Part shown: positions 1-10,526 of the stretch, in pieces
Layout: each line of letters starts with the position of its first letter
Position numbering within the stretch: position 1 is the first letter of the stretch
Assembly: GCF_032118995.1 (NCBI RefSeq)
Contig: NC_092651.1
Location: 10,751,285 to 10,815,284 of the forward strand
Direction of reading: 5' to 3'
DNA from: Asterias amurensis
Lineage: Eukaryota; Echinodermata; Asteroidea; Forcipulatida; Asteriidae
Length of the DNA: 64,000 bases
Position numbers and translations under genes: made by a program
The notes under the pieces: model-generated
The model's database searches: none
What the model saw: the letters and a program-made list of their open reading frames with translations, nothing else
What the model was told of the DNA's origin: nothing

Positions 1-799
1 ATTAACAATCACATGTTACCCTACAACACATTTTAACCATTTAGGAACTATCCACATACTGATCAACCAAACCAAATTATTATGGTTAGTGCGAAATAAG
101 CACGAATCTTAACAAATCTAATGAATTCTGATTTGAACAGTAATGGTTTTCTCAGAAGAATGACCACACGCACTTTGGACATTGAACTAAAAAATAAACC
201 CATCTATGTATAATAAAAAAGGACAGTATGCGTAAATGTACATTACATTGTAGTATAGACTACACATGTACATTGTAAGCTATAAATTTGCCCAATTGCA
301 CGGCATGGTAAAAGATGGTATGGTTAAAAACTTCCATTGCCTGAAATTCTCTAGTTTTGAGAAATAAGTAAAACAATTTGTTTTGATCTCGCAGCAAAAA
401 CCTGACGATTGAAAACAGTGTTAGTATTAGTTTTTTCCCCAAACATTTTTCACAAAATCGCATAGCCAGTTGACTTTAACATTCTTAGGTTTGTTGTTTT
501 ATGGATGGGTCACTCAAAGTGCAAATACTCAGGCCTGGATACTTCACAGAGGTAACGAAGGATCGCCTTCATGCCCCGGCCTGGTCACTGCCTTCGTGCC
601 CTTTATAGGCCTACGCTCTGGCGGTAGAAATTTTAAATCTCCTCATTGGGTGCCCTTTACCAAAGAGAGAAAATGCCTCGGTGCCCTTTCTGTTTCAAAA
701 AGTTACGCATACGCTGAATACTGGTATTCGATTATTACCAATTGATTGTCTGCATTCTTAAACAACACACCAGAACAATATCAAGTATTTGAAACTCAC
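1..799. other. Intron of the TBC1D gene (left edge)
   Basis: No exon was recognised. Positions about 525-690 resemble a dispersed repeat seen again at 25806-25972 and 56823-56986 (shared words such as GCCTGG, GTGCCCTTT and AGGCCT). The rest is AT-rich and featureless. Confidence 0.6.
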
Positions 800-3678
800 C
801 TGTGAGCAAAAGGAGATGTCGTTGAACTTCTTAGTGAGCATGAAGGATTTCTTGTCTGGGCTAATGAGAGTCAGCATTGTCTTGCCAATCTGGAAGAGCA
901 TTGTGCGATTATGTCCACTTGTTAGCACTTTAGTCTCTGCTGAAGTCGTGGAGGTCGTTGACGAAGCCGAGGATAAAGTATCTCCATATCCTCCGTCCAG
1001 ATGTTTCAGACTTCCAGCCCCGGCCGAACTTACTCTGTCCCTAGTAACTGGCGACAACAGGACATTGGCCATGTCTTTCTGGCTGGAGCGGCTACCAATG
1101 CTGTCCCCATCAGCATCTGGATTGAGAGGGGACGAGGTAATAGACTCAGAGCTGACTGATGATGCAGTGTCCTCCATACTCAGTCTGTCGGTGTCTACCG
1201 AGGCTGTGGCCATAGACGCATCATCACTGCTCGGCGATATTATTCCATTCTGATCTCCGCTGGAGAAATGACGTTTACGCGTCACGGCCAATTTCTTCTT
1301 TTTGGTTTCGATTTCGTGTACATTGAATTTCTCAATGGTGTCGTCGATGAGGGTGGGCGGGGCGCGCTTGTGCGAGACGGTGACCCGTCCGCAGTACAGC
1401 ACCTCAAACATGGTTGCATTGTTGATGCGTATGTTCTCAATGGCCTCAACTCCAGCTTTCTCTTCCTCACTGACGAGATTGTACTTCATGGCTTCCTTGG
1501 ATGCATCGCGTACATTTACAGCAACCTGATGCACCTGCAGAAAATTGATTACTTTGTGTTATTCAACAGAACACTGTTCTACATACTACAACCTAATCAA
1601 GGAAGCACTTCCTTTTAACAACAACCTTTAACAAGTTAGATATTCTGCATTTACTGTACATGTACACCAAACAAGCAAATGTAGTTTTGAAAGCACAGTG
1701 TAAACAAAAAGTAGTATTGACTTTCAGTGAAAAACATAAATTCTTCTTCATACACGGTGACGGTGTGCACATAAAAACTTGTGTCACACTCAAGTTTAAA
1801 TAGTTGCGATAACGTAACCCTCCTGCCGACGGCGGAGCCGGAGGGTTCGCCGTCGGCAGGAGGGCTACGCAGCGCTATTGCAACTAAAGTTTAAAGTGCT
1901 TTCAGACAAGAGTTGGCCGTACTTTGTATCTTTTAGGCCATGTCAGAAGTAGGCTACATATACACGGCTGTCAATTAAAGCCGTGTTCCCAATTAGAACA
2001 ATTAAAAACCACTCTTCCGGGTACTGCCCACCATACTTGATTCATGAACATCACCCTCAATCCTTGCTGCACACTTGCCATTTAAAGACTTTAGAAGGAA
2101 TATTCCCTCCAAATTCTTTGAAAATATGTTGACCAAATACATCAAGTGCAGAGGCAGTTATAAACAATAAATATTAATTTAATTAAGCAGACTAGTTAAA
2201 GCACTGATTGGCAGACACTCATTGTATGCACCGAATACAACCATTTACCTGTAATAATAGGCTAGAAACTGGGCTGGAGCAATCTTTTTCTTTACCACTA
2301 CCCTCCCCCTTCCCCAACATGAAAACTTGTTTTATCCCCTAATGAGGGCCCATTGCATGTAGACTTTGGCTGTAATAAAATTATATCAAGTGGCATGCAG
2401 AACTTCAAATCCTGACATGATAAAGTGATTTAAGTTCTATCCCTATAGCGTAAGAATGCACAATTTGTAAATCTTCAGTCAACAGGAATAACACAGAACA
2501 ATTAATTCTATTAAAACACTTTTTCTACTGTGTAACGTGGAAGGAAGCTTAGCCCCACTAGTGTGGTTCACATTTAGCCACACTGTGGGTCCATAAGACC
2601 CAAACAACGATATATTTTCCATTTTGGCATAAGACCGCACCATTATATAAATTAAGTAAGTCTGTTTTTGTTAGTTGGCAAAAGGAGCAATTTTCAGACA
2701 CCATAATTTAAAATCACAGCAAATGTGTAGAACACACTGACTAGAATTTTTTTTATTTATTTCAGCCATAACAAACTTCCTGTACTGTATGCAGGGAAGA
2801 CAGTAATTTTATAATAACTAAAGACGATGTTTACTATTTCTTACCACATCTGGATCAGATGTTTCAAAGACAAAACATGTGAAGTTAGAATCACTCTCAG
2901 ATCTCCATAGATACGCAAAACATTTCTTGTTGTGGCCCCGCGAGAAACGTGTAATATTCTGCGGAAAATGCTCAAAGACGATTGAGCCTTTACTCTCTGA
3001 AATGCCTAGTACTCCCCTCGACGACACCTGCAGGAAGATGTTTTGGACATCTCTCCTCGCTCGACGCAGCTTATCGGCTAGAATCCATGGCAGCATCGGC
3101 TGAGTGATACGTCGATCCAATTGCACATTCCCGTAATACTTCATCTTAAAGAAAGCTTTGGCATTTCCATCGATCACATCCCTACCACCCGTCACGATGA
3201 CTGGGTGGAGATCCAGCATCTTGCTCCGTCTATCTCTGGGGCTTATCTCCAAGGATGTGCGCATCTTCACTTTGCTCGGATCTAAGATGCTACCATCCAT
3301 GATGCCATCATCACTCTCCTCCAGATTCACAACTGATGTGTTTGAAAATGAAGTTGTACAAGATGATGTTGTGGCATTATTGTTGCTACCCGAGTCCGGT
3401 GAAGGAGTGAGTGCTACTGGCATCTCTTCTTCACTGATTGTAAAAGGTTCAGGTACAATGTGACAAGTGCTATAAAGCTTCTCTGCGTTATCACCCGTGA
3501 GATTTTTATTGCGTGTACTGTCCACGGACAGAGTTCTATCCGGTGCGGCGTGTATAGCACCCTGATGACTCGGCGGCTGAGCCTGCTGATGTTGTTGTTT
3601 ACCAACTACTCCCGTACCCAAACCACTGTCCAAGGACAGTGCTTTTTTGGTTGTACCTAGGCGTACAGGCTGGGACAT
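800..3678 (-). CDS. TBC1D4: TBC1D1/TBC1D4-type Rab GTPase-activating protein, first two coding exons (partial)
   Basis: Two exons are seen: 2845-3678 (start to donor GTAAGA) and 800-1534 (acceptor TTTTCTGCAG, donor GTGAGT). The join is in phase 0. Exon 1 opens with a disordered, Ser-rich leader and then the first PTB domain, with QPMLPWILADKLRR and IVFEHFPQNITRFSRGH matching the PMLPW and FEHKAQHISRFIHN blocks of vertebrate TBC1D4. Exon 2 holds the second PTB domain (MFEVLYCGRVTVSHKRAP, then TMLFQIGKTMLTLISPD), split by a long Ser/Thr-rich insert. RKRHFS fits the Akt consensus RxRxxS. In vertebrates the family restrains Rab8/10/14 and GLUT4 vesicle traffic until phosphorylated by Akt or AMPK. 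The Rab-GAP domain itself is off the left edge. The first in-frame ATG is at 3678; the frame stays open 33 codons further upstream to a TGA, so a non-ATG or spliced start cannot be excluded. TBC1D1 and TBC1D4 are one gene in most invertebrates, so the symbol is approximate. Confidence 0.88.
1535..2844. other. TBC1D intron 1
   Basis: This intron runs between the GTAAGA donor and the TTTTCTGCAG acceptor on the minus strand. It holds copy A of the small 9-bp-duplication element (1801-1886). Otherwise I see only AT-rich sequence. Confidence 0.8.
1801..1886. mobile_element. Small TIR element, copy A (86 bp)
   Basis: The left end begins TAGTTGCGATAACGTAACCC and the right end finishes in TATTGCAACTA, its inverted match. 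It is flanked by a perfect 9-bp direct repeat AAGTTTAAA (1792-1800 and 1887-1895). The interior is a GC-rich hairpin around CCTGCCGACGGC. It has no coding capacity. Nine-base duplications are typical of Mutator-like (MULE) transposases, so this is a likely MULE-type MITE. Confidence 0.85.
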
Positions 3679-3777
3679 ACTGAACCTTTTGGCCGTCACC
3701 GGCGTGTACTTGAGCTTGTTCTGTAGTTCAGGGGAGAATTCCCTACCGTCTTGGTATGACACACAAGACAAGGTGAC

Positions 3778-3831
3778 TCATGCACCTCCAACCGTTTCTG
3801 TAATGCCATGCGAGCGGGTCGCCATTTTCAT
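3778..3831 (-). promoter_or_regulatory. Upstream ORF (17 codons) in the TBC1D leader
   Basis: A 17-codon ORF (MKMATRSHGITETVGGA, stop TGA) lies 100 bp upstream of the chosen ATG and in the same frame, separated from the open main frame by that single TGA. The second ATG sits in AAAATGGCGACC, close to the YY1 core often found at metazoan 5' ends. It is either a translational uORF or an original first exon whose splice is not visible. Function is inferred only from position. Confidence 0.45.
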
Positions 3832-6800
3832 AATACGGTGTGTATGCGGTCGGCCCCACACCAGAGAATGTAAACAACGCGTATAGATGAAACCTTTTCT
3901 AATTGTGTGTTAAAACATTCTTTAACTTTATTTCCCAACTCACACGCAAGTCAAATTAAAATATATTTATTAGAAAATTTAATTTATGCTACAGACATGT
4001 ATTTTGTATATTATTTCACACTGGAACTGCCCCCAATAAAATTGACGCGAAGTACACGGTCATAAATGAAAACCCACTTAAGCGTAAATCCACCCCCTCG
4101 TAATTTTTAAGTGGGTGATAACGATTATTGTTCCCGACTATAACGGTTTTTATTGTTCGCAAAAAGTCCCTGCGTTCTTTTTGTTTTACTTATAGGTGCT
4201 TCTTTCTTGATAATCACTCCATAAATGATGGAAAGGCCTAGATAAAATCGAGGACAAGCTTGCTGTTTTATTAGCTTTGTTTATTTAAAACTTTAGGGGA
4301 ATCCCATCCCAGTGAGACTAATATCGAGTAAGCCTTTTTTATATTATGGTCATCAAAATTGGGATAATATTTTTACACATGATCACACCCCACAGGGCCA
4401 GCTGTTGCATAGGTCGAGAGGGACACATTGTCAAGAGGGAAATGACGTCAGTATAGGGTGGCAACTCGAGACAATTTATACAATTTGAACGTCATAAATT
4501 AGTTGAAATAATCCCCACTTTGGGTGACAGGCACCTTACCACCTTACGCGCACGACCCCGCCCACCCCATCGACCAGGGTCAAAATGCCACCCGATGGTT
4601 ATTTCCACCTCTCACCCCGGACACTTATTTCCGTCATTAATCATGCCATAAAAAGTTTCAATGAAAACAACCCTTTTTTGCTGGTCACTGACAGGAGAAA
4701 TAAACATAATGCGTAATACAATGCGAAAGTCCCCATCACAAAAATAGCTATATTATGATCAATGAACATTCCTGCGCGATATCATCACCCATATAGCCCC
4801 AGTATGTAGTCTGATCTGGCGGTGGTGTTTACGGCAAAATAACCGCAGGGAACGCTGTGTGTTGTGAAGATGATGACGCATGCAGAACTTTAGAAGCGTC
4901 AAACCGGGGAAAGGCATCGATATAGGTTCTTCGGCAAATGAGTTATGGCACACTCCCAGCTAAAAATAAGATCTTGTAACGACAGAGAATGGTGTGCTTG
5001 TGTTTCATAAACATGGCACACCTGCAGTTGGGGGATATGGGTTCAGCCAATTTGAAAGCTGGAAAACAAACAACCTATGTTTTTTTTCACACGCATCGAA
5101 ATCAAATACTTTCACAATGCTTATTCATACATCAGCTGTGTCTCGGCATACATGGATTTTACACTGAAGATTCTTCAAGAAAATTTCACCCTAAACTTAT
5201 CATCTGAATGCATTCCAATCTTTTTGCCTGCTCGAAATAAATAAATAATACGAATAATAGGCCCAATAAAAACTAAATCTTGCGCGAGTACTTTCCTTAC
5301 AAAAACCATGTCATACGAATCGTTGTTCACAAGTGCTTGCGTCTTCTTCTTAAAGTTCATCAAAGATGGGCGCCAATTTGAGAACCCTATTGGCTAAATT
5401 TCAATTTAACAGTCTAGCATCGTTACCCAATGTTTACAGATCGTCCGTTTGAGAGCTAGAAAAATGTTTGATAGGAAAAGAAAAATGCGATTAATTGCAG
5501 ACTTTTGTTTATGATTATCTTAATTGATTGTTGTTGTTCTATCTTTAGTCGCTTCCTCTGGTCTAATATTGTCATCACAAATAACGTCTTGTAGTCCATA
5601 ACACAGGAAGTGGCCGTCTGGTCGACTGTATTGATAAACAGATAATCGATGACTCATAATTACTGTCAACTATAGTTGTTGTTAAGATGCTAATCCCACA
5701 GTTCACCAAGTTATTATCAATCGTATAAAAGCGTTTGAAAATGGGCAGTCCTGAAAAAAAGTTGTATACGCCTAAATAAGCTCAAGGTCCCGATAAATGA
5801 TTAAATCCGAAATGTAAAGGTGAAATAATGTAATTTGAATTCGATCCGATCAAGAAAAACATCAGAGAAAACTTATTTGAGATACTCTCTTTTGATTACG
5901 GTGAAAATTTATTCAATATTTTCTTTGGATAGAGAGTTCTCGTTTTTTGTGCGGTGATGGTTGGGGGGGGGGGGAGGTGACATTTGATAGTTCAAATGAT
6001 GGATTTGCTCTTCCAAAATCAAGCATCTGAAACTCTCTTTAATTGAAAACGATGGATACATTTATTGGCAATAATATTGACCACAAAGTGATCCCAAACT
6101 CAGACAGATTTGATTTGATAACATGTGGTTACAGTTGTTGCTTTGCTTGGGCAATACAGCATGACTGGACCGCAGTCTATAGTCTATTGTTGGAGAGTGC
6201 CAAGGCCAAAACTTCAGAATAATGCCCTCACAGAACCAGAAGAAAGGGCATGGTTAGAGAACTGTGTGTCAGTTGAAGACTATTGTTATGATGTCAAGAA
6301 AATGAGACCACGCCCAATGTAAAAAACAAAACATTTTGGGCTAACATTAAGGTGTGTTCAAACTCTTTTGTTAACATGGGGAAGCGAGAATAGTTAGTAT
6401 TGGCCGTTGCAAATCGCTCACAGAATAAATTAATATGGTATAAATGCAAAAAAACAAACAGTTAAATGTGCTGAAGTTACGACCCTAAAGCAGAGTCTTC
6501 TTCTTTAATCAATTACACTTTAAAGAAAATGCCTTTAATTAGTCTGTCACTTCTTCCCGAAATTCACAAAATAACAAAACAAAATTAAATACAATTTAAA
6601 ACTATTTCAGCAAATAAACAATTACTATGGCAATATTCCACTTTCATCACTCCTATCAAAATAATATTACTCTCAATTTCAGTTTTGTAAATAAATATTA
6701 ACTTCTAAATAATAAACAGCCTATGTATTTTATACAGTTCATGTCCTGCAGAAAAAAAGTTTACAAAGATAAATGTACCCTCTTCCTGAAATTATGATAT

Positions 6801-7857
6801 TTATGTCTCATTTATACCATGTCAAAAACTGTCAGCCTCTGAATAAACACAATAATAGTAATGATTATATCCTTTCTCTATGATTATACTCAAACAATAT
6901 ATAGCACTATATCTTCAAGTACACACTAATCCTCCAATCAGATTCGCAGAATGGAGTGGTGATAAAAACCTATATTGCACAGCTAATATCACTACCTGCA
7001 TCTTGTGTGTTCTATGTCACGTGCCAAGTTTGCTTGAAGATAAATACGTCATCACAGGCGTGTTCGTGGAAATACGGAAAATATGGCGCATCTGCGTCCC
7101 ATGTGCCGCAGACGCACTTTATTTTTTCATATTTCACTCGCGCTTGTGTGATAACTTATAATATCTACAGACTCCCATTACAACAGGTATATGCCAAGTT
7201 TAGTTCACTGAGTTTTGAGATGCATTAGTAAAGCACCCTGAAAGTGTTTACGTGGCAGAGCTTCTAACATTTGTCTCTTGCAACCAGGATGATTTTTGAC
7301 AAAAAATCAGAGAGATATTTAGAATTTCATACAATAAGGACAAATTCCATATACAGGAAGATTTTCAAATTTGTTTATCAGAGCATTGAAACATTAATTA
7401 ATTTTCAGCAGATAACCATGCCAGAAACAAAGAGGCAAAATACTTCTCTGAAATTACTAAGTGTAGGCCTATTCTTAATGTATTACATCCCATCCAAAGG
7501 ACAGACAATTTTTTGAAAGTGTTTTACAAAGTAACACGACCAGGGGCCAATTTCACAGAGATACCTAATCATAGAGAGCGGCAAAGAAAAAAAAATGCTT
7601 ACCAGAAGTAGGTCACCGGTCAAAATACATAGTCACATCATCACATGCATAATTTTTTACTATTATCCTGCTCATGTCTGCTAAGTGTATTTTTGTCAAG
7701 CAATGGAATTGGGCCCTTGACAAGATGAGCCCACTCTGACAACCACTGTGCCCAACAAAAGCAGAAAGTATTGCTTAAATAAATTCTGCTTAGCAACAAT
7801 ATGCAGGATACAAGTTAAAGATTGTACATGTGACATGGTACTTTGAATGGCAAACTA

Positions 7858-8039
7858 AAGCCTGGTTCATACTTCCTGCGAATGCGAAGCGAATTTGACA
7901 TGAACTTGACGTCACAACCCTCCTTTCGCAGCGATATTCGCAAGTGAGTTGAACATGACTCAACTCAGAATTCCGTTGCGATTTTGTGACGTCAACATTC
8001 GTATCGCATTCGCATTCGCAGGAAGTATGAACCGGGCTT
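7858..8039. mobile_element. Inverted-repeat MITE, TA target site (182 bp)
   Basis: The ends AAGCCTGGTTCATACTTCCT and its near-perfect inverse (AGGAAGTATGAACCGGGCTT) are flanked by TA at 7856-7857 and 8040-8041. Inverted similarity continues inward through GCGAATGCGA and TGACGTCA. A TA duplication fits the Tc1/mariner group. A second copy is at about 35501-35676. Confidence 0.75.
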
Positions 8040-8748
8040 TATTCTGGAAAGCATAGTTTTGTTGTGCTTGTGCTTTTTGTGCTACAGTAGCTCTTTGAAT
8101 CGTGCATTGAACAAAGCTTTGTCCAGTGCACTGGATTGCTTGACCACCTCATAATACCACAAAATGATCCCGTAAACTTTCAGCCAATTTTCTATTTGGA
8201 AATATAAAATTCCTGTCCTAACATCTGTCCACAGATATGAGATTATTTACAAGTTAACATACATGGCAACTTTAAATCAGTCAGCCTGAAATATTAAATC
8301 TTCTTACAACTACTTGAGTACAACAGGGCCTAGTTTTAAAAGACAATTAAATATTGGCATTTTTCATGATTTATTTAGTATATCTAACTATATCAAATAA
8401 GATTAGTACTGTCAGTAATAACAATAAAATAATAACAATTAAATACATTACATAGATCTTAAAAATATGCAATCACTTTACGTAGCTGCTTGGATTAAAA
8501 AACAAATTATTTGCACAACACAGTACAGATTAAAAATTAATTAATTATAAAGTGCAGCATATTAGTTATCAAAGAAAATACGTATCATCAAAATGAATTG
8601 CTTGGCCCTAAGTAAACTAGTAATATACACAAGACAATACTGAAGGACTGGACAAATATATCAATACTACAAGGTTTATCAAAACTGCTGGTACTGTTTT
8701 TAGACCTGGATACTGTAAAGCATCGCTACTTTTATTTGATTAGCCGTC

Positions 8749-8914
8749 GATTTCACCAAACTCTTAACTTAGGACTAATCTTAGGACTTAGGACGAGTTA
8801 AGTTCCGTATCCGAAGACATTAGGGCACATTGAACCAGTCCTAAGTAAGGACAGGTCTTCTCGCCCTAACTCGAGATAAGATCAATCCTAGCATTTTGTG
8901 AAATCAGCTGCTGG
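8749..8914. mobile_element. AGGACTAGTCC-type fold-back element (degenerate)
   Basis: The ends GATTTCACCAAA and TTTTGTGAAATC are inverted, and the body is repeated GACTTAGGAC/AGTCCTAAG units. It belongs with the copies at 28812-28986, 25649-25806, 30769-30878 and 46945-47107. Confidence 0.6.
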
Positions 8915-9084
8915 GCTCGAATTCATGGCTCTGGTTTTCGTTATTGCAGAAAAAGACCTTTGATCTCAGCATATTTAATGCATTATATATGTTGGTATTG
9001 ACTGCATTTATTATAAGGAAGATTGTGAGTTTACCCTACACCGGTGTGTGACTATATTTAGAGCTTTTCCCAAAGTCCTGTGGG

Positions 9085-9150
9085 GGAAAAACCCACAGTT
9101 CTACAACTCAGGTGGGGTTCGAACCCACAACCTTCGTCATTCTAGAGCAG
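9085..9150 (-). repeat. tRNA-derived SINE remnant
   Basis: On the minus strand this reads a B-box-like GGTTCGAACCCC followed by a short tail. No intact cloverleaf or A box is seen, so it is a remnant rather than a gene. Confidence 0.45.
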
Positions 9151-9590
9151 GGCCTAATTACAAAATTTCTGTCAAGCAAAATTCTTTGCTCAGCAAGCAA
9201 GAACTGAGTGGGGTACCAGTTACAGAATTAGAAATTGTATGATATTCTGACTAGTAACATATTGTTGCTAAGCAAGATTTGTTTGTGCTTAGCAAGTTTT
9301 TGTGCTGATAATCTTCATGAAATCGGGTCCTGATATCTTACCACGAGACAACTGCATGTGCCTGATGACAACAAACCAGTTTGAATCCTATAATAAGCAT
9401 ATTTCACAGGTGTGTAAAGAATTGTTGCTTCTGCGCTCGAGTTCATACAGCTAGCACAGAATTTTCACACTAGCCCTATAAGTGGCGAGAATTTCGCAAT
9501 AAGCAGAGCCACCAAATTGGAGCCTGATATTTAACTATATTGTACTATCTTTGAATCAAGATAAAGTACAGCATTAGTATAAACTGGTCA

Positions 9591-10473
9591 TCAGACTCTC
9601 TTTTCTGGTGTTGGATTGTAACCAAATATAATCCCCCTGTCACTGAAGTTGTATGTTACTATGAAGTGGTACAAAATGTTGGTAAGAACGACGAGGTACT
9701 CAAAGGCAGAGAAGATGGTGTATGCTGATGAGGAACAAGAATAAAACAAAAACATGTTTTTAACATCAGGTATAAAAGTGATGCATTGGGTATTTATTTG
9801 CAAATATGGGTTGGCATAGTAATCTTTCTCGAGATTGTGGCATGCTTGCCACAAATTGTTTCATGCTTAGCGAATTGTTGTGCTGAGCAGCTTTATGAGA
9901 TTGGGCCCTGGTCCCCATTTTTACAAAGCTGCTTAAACAGCAAGTATTACTTAACAGTTTTCTGGTAAACAAAAACAAGCAGAATACCAGTCATATATGG
10001 TAGATGTGAATTTTTTTTGTGGCTGGTAACCTTATTCTTGGAAGCGTATTTTTGTTGTACTAAGCTACAATTTAGTGTAACAAAACGAAAGCTGAGTAAA
10101 ATGCTTGGTATTATTAAAGAAAGTCTTACCATAATTGTCACAGTAGTAAGTGTGTCTGTAGTAAAAGAAGACTGCGATTAGAATGCAGACAGTATTGGCT
10201 GCAAACACTGCATATTTGAACCTCAGCGACTTGCGCTCCTGTACAGAGAAAAAAAAACCACCACTTGTATCTCAAGTATCCTTTTACTTTTGTTTCTACC
10301 CCTACTCAGCTGAATCCATCAGTCAAGATATAAACACCCAGGAGCAAGTTAAAGGCGTCTTGCTCAAGGACACAAATGCCGAGACCAAGATTCAAACCCA
10401 CATCAGGATGACTCGTCCAACACAACTTTACTTCGGTGCACTAGCCATTTATCGAGTTGTGATCTAATAATAA

Positions 10474-10526
<53 letters not shown>

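Larger units (their letters stand above)
3832..9590. other. Intergenic: TBC1D 5' region and probable PGAP2 3' UTR
   Basis: No confident exon was found in 5.7 kb. The part near 3832-5000 should contain the TBC1D promoter. The part just below 9590 should contain the PGAP2 3' UTR, but no polyadenylation site could be chosen. Recognisable pieces are a G-run near 5965-5975, a TA-flanked inverted-repeat element (7858-8039), an AGGACTAG-rich fold-back (8749-8914) and a SINE/tRNA remnant (about 9085-9150). Confidence 0.55.
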
